Of a stretch of 64,000 nt of DNA, positions 58,524 through 64,000 are shown piece by piece. Source of the DNA: Streptomyces sp. NBC_01446 (GTDB taxonomy: Bacteria > Actinomycetota > Actinomycetes > Streptomycetales > Streptomycetaceae). Both the position numbers and the translations under genes were made by a program. The stretch is from assembly GCF_026340095.1 (NCBI RefSeq), contig NZ_JAPEPO010000001.1, positions 1,984,001-2,048,000 on the forward strand, read 5' to 3'. How positions within the stretch are numbered: position 1 is the first letter of the stretch; each line of letters begins with the position of its first letter. The notes under the pieces were generated by a model, which was not told the DNA's origin, searched no databases, and was given only the letters and a program-made list of their open reading frames with translations.

Positions 58524-61075
58524 GCGTACCTGCCTCTCTGAGCAATGGCTGAGCTGGTGGGGCCGGCCGGCGGGCGGCCGGTCGCGGCGGTGAGCGTGAG
58601 GACCATGGTCAGGCCCCCGCCGGGGGTGTCCTCCGCCGTGAGCGTGCCGCTCATCGCCTCGACGAAGCCGCGCGCGACGGCGAGGCCGAGGCCCACTCCG
58701 GCGCCGCGCGGTGCGTCACCGTAGCGCTGGAACGGGGCGAAGATGCGGTCCTTCGCGGTGTCGGGGACACCGGGACCGCGGTCCACGACGCGTACCTCGA
58801 CGCGGTCGCCGAGTGTGCTGGCCGCCACGAGGACCGTCTCGTCCTCGGGGCTGTACTTGACCGCGTTCTCGACGATATTGGCGACGGCGCGCTCCAGGAG
58901 TCCCTTGTCCACGGTGACCATGGGCAGGCTCTCCGGAATGTCGAGGTCGACGCTGCCGTCGGGGACGCCCACCAGCGCCATCGGGACCACCTCATCGAGA
59001 TCGATCTCGCGCATCAGCGGGGTGACGGTGCCGGTCTGGAGGCGGGACATGTCGAGGAGGTTGCCGACCAGGTGGTCGAGGCGGTCGGCGCCCTCCTCGA
59101 TGCCGGCGAGGAGTTCCGCCTGGTCCTCCTCGGACCAGGCGACGTCGTCGGAGCGCAGGGAGGAGACGGCGGCCTTGATACCGGCGAGCGGGGTCCGCAG
59201 GTCGTGGCTGACGGCCGCGAGCAGGGCGGTGCGGATGCGGTTGCCCTCGGCGAGGGTGCGGGCCTGGTCCGCCTCGGACTGGAGGCGCTGGCGGTCGAGG
59301 ACGACGGCGGCCTGGGCCGCGAAGGCGGCGAGGACGCGGCGGTCCTCGGCGGGCAGCACCCGGCCGGACAGGGCGAGCGCCATGTGGTCGCCGACCGGCA
59401 TGTCGACGTCCGCGTTCTCGGGGCGTTCCAGGGGGTGCGGGCCGACGCTGGCTGCGCGGGTCCACGGCTCGACGTCGCTCGCGCGTTCGAGAAGGGCGAC
59501 GGAGTCCATGGCGAAGGTCTCGCGGACCCGGTCGAGCAGCGCGTCGAGGCTGTTCTCGCCGCGCAGGACGCTGCCGGCGAGGAAGGAGAGGATCTCGGAC
59601 TCGGCCCGCAGCCGTGCGGCCTGGTGGGTACGCCGGGCCGCGAGGTCGACGACGGAGGCGACCGACACCGCGACCCCTACGAAGATCACGATGGCGACGA
59701 TGTTCTTGGGGTCGGCGACGGTGAACAGGTGCAGCGGCGGCGTGAAGTAGTAGTTCAGGAGGAGCGAGCCGACGGCGGCCGAGGCCAGCGCCGGCAGGAG
59801 ACCGCCGACGAGGGCGGCGGCCACCGTCACGGACAGGAAGAGGAGCATGTCGTTCGCGAGGCCGAGATCGGTGGCGACATGGGTGAGCGCGAGGGACAGC
59901 AGGGCGGGCCCGCCGACGCCGATGAGCCAGCCCCAGATGATGCGGGAGCGGCCGAGGCGCGCGCCACGTGTGACGGGGAGGCCGCGCCCCTTGGCCACTT
60001 CCTCGTGGGTGACGATGTGCACGTCGAGGTCGGGGCCCGACTCGCGGGCGACGGTCATGCCGACGCCGGGTCCGAAGACGTACTGCCACGTCTTGCGGCG
60101 CGAGGAGCCCAGCACGATCTGTGTCGCGTTGACGCCGCGTGCGAACTCGAGGAGCGCGGCCGGTATGTCGTCCCCTATGACGTGGTGGAACGTGCCGCCC
60201 AGGTCCTCGACGAGGGTGCGCTGGAGCGCGAGCTCCTTGGGGGAGGCGGCGGTGAGGCCGTCGCTGCGGGCGATGTAGACGGCGAGGATCTCGCTGCCCG
60301 AGCCCTTGGCTGCCATCCGCGCCGCGCGCCTGACGAGGGTGCGGCCCTCGGGTCCGCCGGTCAGGCCGACGACGATGCGCTCGCGGGCCTGCCAGGTGGA
60401 ACGGATGTTGTGTTCGCCGCGGTACTGCTGGAGGTATTCGTCGACGCGGTCGGCCACCCAGAGCAGGGCCAGTTCGCGCAGGGCGGTGAGATTGCCGGGG
60501 CGGAAGTAGTTGGAGAGGGAGGCGTCGATGCGGTCCGGCTTGTAGATGTTGCCGTGGGCCATGCGGCGGCGCAGCGCCTCGGGCGACATGTCGACCAGTT
60601 CGATCTGGTCGGCGCGGCGCACGACCTCGTCGGGGACGGTCTCGCGCTGGCGCACGCCGGTGATCGATTCGACGACGTCGCCGAGTGACTCCAGGTGCTG
60701 GATGTTGACGGTGGACACGACGTCGATGCCGGCCGCGAGGAGTTCCTCGACGTCCTGCCAGCGCTTGGCGTTGCGCGAGCCGGGCACGTTCGTGTGGGCG
60801 AGTTCGTCCACCAGGGCGACTTCGGGGCGGCGGGCGAGTACGGCGTCGACGTCCATCTCGGTGAAGACGGCGCCGCGGTAGGTCAGCTCTTTGCGGGCGA
60901 TCTGTTCGAGCCCGTGGAGCATCACCTCCGTACGGGGCCTGCCGTGGTGCTCGACGAAGCCGACGGCGCAGTCCGTGCCCCGCTCGATACGGCGGTGGCC
61001 CTCGGAGAGCATCGCGTAGGTCTTGCCGACGCCCGGTGCCGCACCGAGGTAGATCCGAAGCTTGCCGCGTCCCAT
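58520..61075 (-). CDS. kdpD: KdpD-type sensor histidine kinase
   Basis: An 851-residue sensor. The KdpD N-terminal domain has Walker [11 protein letters not shown] (residues 10-19) and [12 protein letters not shown]-like domain spans about 240-365 ([17 protein letters not shown]). Four helices lie near 385-480 with the periplasmic-poor KdpD pattern. A GAF-like segment and HisKA (SHDLRTPL, His about 622) and HATPase ([32 protein letters not shown]) follow. The ATG at 61075 is chosen over GTG 61099. No kdpA, kdpB or kdpC is in the window. Confidence 0.92.
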   Translation of the reverse strand: MGRGKLRIYLGAAPGVGKTYAMLSEGHRRIERGTDCAVGFVEHHGRPRTEVMLHGLEQIARKELTYRGAVFTEMDVDAVLARRPEVALVDELAHTNVPGSRNAKRWQDVEELLAAGIDVVSTVNIQHLESLGDVVESITGVRQRETVPDEVVRRADQIELVDMSPEALRRRMAHGNIYKPDRIDASLSNYFRPGNLTALRELALLWVADRVDEYLQQYRGEHNIRSTWQARERIVVGLTGGPEGRTLVRRAARMAAKGSGSEILAVYIARSDGLTAASPKELALQRTLVEDLGGTFHHVIGDDIPAALLEFARGVNATQIVLGSSRRKTWQYVFGPGVGMTVARESGPDLDVHIVTHEEVAKGRGLPVTRGARLGRSRIIWGWLIGVGGPALLSLALTHVATDLGLANDMLLFLSVTVAAALVGGLLPALASAAVGSLLLNYYFTPPLHLFTVADPKNIVAIVIFVGVAVSVASVVDLAARRTHQAARLRAESEILSFLAGSVLRGENSLDALLDRVRETFAMDSVALLERASDVEPWTRAASVGPHPLERPENADVDMPVGDHMALALSGRVLPAEDRRVLAAFAAQAAVVLDRQRLQSEADQARTLAEGNRIRTALLAAVSHDLRTPLAGIKAAVSSLRSDDVAWSEEDQAELLAGIEEGADRLDHLVGNLLDMSRLQTGTVTPLMREIDLDEVVPMALVGVPDGSVDLDIPESLPMVTVDKGLLERAVANIVENAVKYSPEDETVLVAASTLGDRVEVRVVDRGPGVPDTAKDRIFAPFQRYGDAPRGAGVGLGLAVARGFVEAMSGTLTAEDTPGGGLTMVLTLTAATGRPPAGPTSSAIAQRGRYA

Positions 61076-61218
61076 GGCCCCATTGTCTTCCCGCTGCACG
61101 TGTTGTACGCAGCGTCGACCCTACGGCCACCAATTGCGGCAAATGGGGCGAGGGAGCCGCGGACGTGCGTCTTTGACGCAACTCTGATGCGGGCCACTCC
61201 GCACCGGCGGCGTTTCGG

Positions 61219-61974
61219 TCAGCGCCGCCCCGACGTCTCCCCTGACGCCGCGATTTCCGTGATCTCGCCGTCGCGCAGTTCGAGGACCCGGTCGGCGAGG
61301 TCGAGCAGCGCGGCGTCGTGGGTGGCGACGAGCGCGGTGACGTGTTCGCTGCGGACGACGGCGCGCAGCAGCTCCATGACGGCGAGTCCGGTCTCGGCGT
61401 CGAGCTGGCCGGTGGGTTCGTCGGCGATGAGGAGGGCGGGCCGGTTGGCGAGCGCGCGGGCGATGGCGACGCGCTGCTGCTGGCCGCCGGACAGTTCGGC
61501 GGGGCGCTGCTTGGCGTGGTCGGCGAGGCCGACGAGGGCGAGGAGCAGCTCGACGCGCTCCTCGCGTTCGCGGGGGTCGGCCTTGCGCAGCCGCATCGGC
61601 ACCCCGACGTTCTCGGCGGCGGACAGGATCGGGATCAGGCCGAAGGACTGGAAGATGAAGCCGATGCGGTCACGGCGCAGCTCCAGGAGCCCGTTCTCGC
61701 CGAGTCCGGAGAGGTCCTGTCCGTCGACGGTGATGCGCCCGCCGTCGGGTTCGTCGAGCCCGCCGACGAGGTTGAGGAGTGTCGTCTTGCCGGATCCCGA
61801 GCGGCCCTTGAGGGCGACGAGTTCGCCGCGCGGTACCTCGAAGGAGACGCCGCGCAGGGCGTGCACGGCCGCGGCCCCGGTGCCGTACGAGCGGTGCAGG
61901 TCCTCGATGACGACCATGGGGCCGCCGCCGTCCTGGTCGAGGACGGCGGTCCCCGCTTCCGTGCTCTCACTCAT
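61219..61974 (-). CDS. Orphan ABC transporter ATP-binding protein
   Basis: A 251-residue MacB/LolD-type ATPase with Walker [10 protein letters not shown], signature [10 protein letters not shown], Walker [14 protein letters not shown] and H-loop VATHDAAL. All functional motifs are intact, yet no permease gene adjoins it: upstream is an alginate-lyase-like gene and beyond that a broken ABC ATPase fragment. It probably belonged to a larger FtsX-type exporter operon that has been dismantled, or works with a permease elsewhere. Confidence 0.88.
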   Translation of the reverse strand: MSESTEAGTAVLDQDGGGPMVVIEDLHRSYGTGAAAVHALRGVSFEVPRGELVALKGRSGSGKTTLLNLVGGLDEPDGGRITVDGQDLSGLGENGLLELRRDRIGFIFQSFGLIPILSAAENVGVPMRLRKADPREREERVELLLALVGLADHAKQRPAELSGGQQQRVAIARALANRPALLIADEPTGQLDAETGLAVMELLRAVVRSEHVTALVATHDAALLDLADRVLELRDGEITEIAASGETSGRR

Positions 61975-62046
61975 GTGCGCTCCCCTTGCGTTCCCCGGCC
62001 GGGCGCCAGTATGGTCACGCGGCGCCCGGCCGGGCAATGGCCCGGA

Positions 62047-63285
62047 TCAGTTGGGGTTCTCGGCGTGGGTCAGGGTCTCCCAGGCGACGAACAGGTTGTT
62101 GGAGCCCGCCGGGCGGTTCTGCTCGGTGAGTTTCTGGGTGTTCGTCATGGCGTTGCCGAGGCGGGTGTGCATCGCGTTGTAGCCGACCTCGGTGACAGGC
62201 CCGAGCCCGCGTGTGACGGACCCGCCGCACAGCCAGCTCGGCGGCGCCTCGCCCAGCTCGTACTTGGCATGGAAGCCGAGGGCCTGCTGGAGGCGCTGCC
62301 CGACGTCGGTGCCGTACAGGTCCTGGCCCTGGATGCGGCTGGTCTCGGCGATGTGGGAGATGGCGGAGATGCCGTATCCGGTGTGCGTGAAGTCGCGGCA
62401 GGTCTCCTGGGTGAGGCCGGTGACGAAGGTGGACTGTCCCTGCCAGTAGCTGACGATCTTGGCCTTGGTGTCGAGGTTCTGGCTCGGCACGGTCTTCGGC
62501 AGGTCGCCGTCCGAGGCGAGGTAGACGTAGGCGGCCGTGCGCGTACGGAACTTGGCCATGGCCTTGTCGTACGACGTCCTGTCCTCCAGGAAGACGGAGA
62601 TGCCGACGGCGGCCTCCATCATCGACAGCTCCCAATTGCCGTTGGAGTTGGAGCCGTTGATGACCTTGGGGAGGTACACGTCGCGCAGCATCGTCCGGAA
62701 ACGGCCCTCGTTCGCCCAGCCGCCGGTGTACGTGTACTTGATGATCTCGGCGGCCTTGGGCCAGGAGGAGCCGGCCCAGCCGGTCTGGAGCGGCGCGTTG
62801 CTGTTGGTGTGCTCCTTGATGGTGGCCGACCAGGCGTCCATCAGCTCGATGGACTTCTTCGCGTAGCGGTCGTCGCGCGAGATGTACCAGGCGAGGGCGT
62901 CGGTGTACGCGGCTATCGCGTCCTCACGCTCGTCGGTGCAGCCGTAGTTGGGGTTGGAGTAGGAGCCGCACTCGACGGTGGCGCGGGGTTTGGCGGTGCG
63001 GGTGAGGGAGGCGTACTTGCTCGCCAGCATCTGGTCGTACGCGCCCTTCCAGGGCTGGGCACCGGCGTCGACCTTGTCGCGGGCGAAGTCGAGCTGCCCC
63101 TTGGAGACGGTGACGCCCGGGTGGGCGAAGGTGGCGGGCGCGGCGTCGGCGCGGTCGGCGCCGGGCCAGGCGAGGAGGGTGGCGACGAGTGCCGTGGTGG
63201 TCGTCGCCAGGGTGGCGAGGAGGGCGGCGCGTCGTCTGCGCCGGTGACGGGCGGGGGCCGGTGTGTTCGGCATGTGGGGGGCCAT
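62047..63285 (-). CDS. Secreted alginate-lyase-like enzyme
   Basis: A 412-residue protein of the alginate lyase (PF05426-like, alpha/alpha toroid) family. The signal peptide ([34 protein letters not shown]) is followed by a mature domain with [71 protein letters not shown] and [22 protein letters not shown]. The [10 protein letters not shown] and DFTHTGYG parts carry likely catalytic Asn/His/Tyr. Target polysaccharide is unknown. ATGs at 63285 and 63273 both fit; a GAAGAA site favours 63285. Confidence 0.85.
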   Translation of the reverse strand: MAPHMPNTPAPARHRRRRRAALLATLATTTTALVATLLAWPGADRADAAPATFAHPGVTVSKGQLDFARDKVDAGAQPWKGAYDQMLASKYASLTRTAKPRATVECGSYSNPNYGCTDEREDAIAAYTDALAWYISRDDRYAKKSIELMDAWSATIKEHTNSNAPLQTGWAGSSWPKAAEIIKYTYTGGWANEGRFRTMLRDVYLPKVINGSNSNGNWELSMMEAAVGISVFLEDRTSYDKAMAKFRTRTAAYVYLASDGDLPKTVPSQNLDTKAKIVSYWQGQSTFVTGLTQETCRDFTHTGYGISAISHIAETSRIQGQDLYGTDVGQRLQQALGFHAKYELGEAPPSWLCGGSVTRGLGPVTEVGYNAMHTRLGNAMTNTQKLTEQNRPAGSNNLFVAWETLTHAENPN

Positions 63286-63390
63286 CCGTTCTTCTACGTG
63301 AACGCGAAGTACCTTTATGAACACGGGTGTTGGCCGCAGACCCTAGGTACGTACCAGCCCTCCGTCAAGAGGTGAAGAAAGAGCCGCAGT

Positions 63391-63720
63391 TCAGCCGCCG
63401 GAGCGGTCGTCGCGATCCGGCCATACGCCCACGTGGCCCGCCTCACCCGAGAACCGAACCCGGCCGCGCGGCCCGTACCGCTCCACGTGGTCCCGCGGCA
63501 GCTGGAGCCGGCCCGCCCGGTCCAGAACCGTGAACTCCTCGCCCTCTCCCCCGCGTTCGCGCAAGGTCTCCGCCGAGGTGCGGCCGTCGCGGATTCCGTC
63601 AAGGTGCGGCCGTCGCTGATACGGACCGTGCGGCGCGTCCGGCCGGACACGAGCGGTTCGTGGGCGACGACGAGAACCGTCGCGCCCAGCTCCCTTTCGG
63701 CGCGGCGCGCGGCCGTGAAC
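63391..63720 (-). pseudogene. Fragment of an ABC ATPase broken by a 26-nt insertion
   Basis: The minus strand reads TAARRAERELGATVLVVAHEPLVSGRTRRTVRISDGRT (the H-loop end of an ABC ATPase), then shifts frame. After 26 extra nt the original frame resumes: SAETLRERGGEGEEFTVLDRAGRLQLP, then HVERYGPRGRV and HVGVWPDRD to the stop at 63391. A 15-nt direct repeat at 63576 and 63602 (offset 26) marks the duplication. The Walker A part is absent and a stop precedes the fragment, so the gene is dead. Confidence 0.7.
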
Positions 63721-63898
63721 TGGACTCACGAACGGTGCAGGTCGGCGAAACGGCGACCCCGCACCCCGGCAGGCACCCGCCGTACATCCACGAGCCGCCC
63801 TCCCCCGGTGCGCGGCGCATTGCGGCTCATCAGGGGGTTACGCGAAGGCCTCGCAATGGTCCGGGCAGCCTTGAACTGCCGAGCCACGCAACGCCGAT

Positions 63899-63929
63899 GG
63901 GCCGCACACTCCGGTGGAGTGTGCGGCCC
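63899..63929. terminator. Terminator hairpin near the right edge
   Basis: GGGCCGCACACTCC-GGT-GGAGTGTGCGGCCC, a perfect 14-bp stem with a 3-nt loop, 24 nt beyond the stop of the partial minus-strand gene at the edge. Confidence 0.8.
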
Positions 63930-63952
63930 ATCGATGGCCGTAAGGGTGCGGC

Positions 63953-64000
63953 TCAGCGCACCTCGGTGATCTCGGGGCCGCGCGCCAGCTGCCCCATGCC
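63953..64000 (-). CDS. C-terminal end of an unidentified gene
   Basis: The last codons before the TGA at 63955-63953 read GMGQLARGPEITEVR. The ribosomal-like terminator at 63899 and clean reading frame support a real gene whose body lies outside the window. The family cannot be named from 15 residues. Confidence 0.5.
   Translation of the reverse strand, partial: GMGQLARGPEITEVR

Noticed and set aside
63841..63900. tRNA-like stretch near GGCAGCCTTGAACTGCC
   Set aside because: It forms one short stem but no acceptor, D or T-arm consensus.
1..64000. CRISPR arrays, tRNA or rRNA genes, insertion sequences
   Set aside because: No regularly spaced repeats, cloverleaf candidates with conserved arms, or transposase motifs were found on reading both strands.

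Overview
The window is high-GC (about 72% by eye) actinobacterial chromosome. Codon use, GTG starts, the abundance of ATGA/GTGA gene overlaps, LAL and XRE/DUF397 regulators, and many lineage-typical hypothetical genes all point to Streptomyces. No rRNA, tRNA, CRISPR array, transposase or phage gene was seen.

Layout. (1) 1-10.7 kb is mostly housekeeping: the 3' part of a Pnkp-Hen1 RNA-repair operon, an F420-type oxidoreductase, a DUF6099 gene, a coupled AAA ATPase/MazG-like pair, a SepF-like gene, an FtsX/ATPase ABC exporter and a TOBE-domain regulator. (2) 10.8-14.7 kb holds an FAD monooxygenase, a DrrAB-like ABC exporter and a YceI protein. (3) 14.7-27.4 kb is a thiopeptide-type RiPP locus on the minus strand. 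Two tandem genes encode the same 58-residue precursor. The maturation genes are a putative pyridine synthase, a split LanB glutamylation protein, an E1-like/leader-binding protein, a YcaO cyclodehydratase, an azoline oxidase and a split LanB elimination protein; a second azoline oxidase lies upstream of the precursors. (4) 27.7-32.9 kb, divergent from it, is a four-gene operon: Tat-exported multicopper oxidase, AMP-dependent ligase, and GriI/GriH-type enzymes that make 3-amino-4-hydroxybenzoate. (5) 33-36 kb carries regulators, including a response regulator without its phospho-acceptor Asp, and a small secreted protein with three DFVWP repeats.

(6) 36-39 kb is a cold-shock/RNA module (CBS protein, DEAD-box helicase, CspA). 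(7) 39-48.8 kb is an accessory stretch of small membrane proteins, a LAL regulator, gene remnants and an XRE/DUF397 set. (8) 48.9-61.1 kb is conserved chromosome with RumA-type RNA methyltransferase, a KimA-like potassium transporter (usually labelled APC permease), a lytic transglycosylase, an acyltransferase interrupted by a nonsense codon, two TrkA proteins and KdpDE; several of these concern potassium. (9) 61.2-64 kb has an orphan ABC ATPase, a secreted alginate-lyase-like enzyme and a decayed ABC ATPase.

Working model for the centre. The precursor leader ends in LPEMGA, like known thiopeptide leaders, and is followed by an 18-residue Ser-rich core with Cys only near the C-terminus. Seven maturation proteins could install azoles, dehydrobutyrine/dehydroalanine and a central pyridine. 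The adjacent aminohydroxybenzoate operon could supply an aromatic unit that is adenylated and attached, or oxidised by the copper enzyme. Thiopeptide chemistry is well supported by gene content; the hybrid product is inference.
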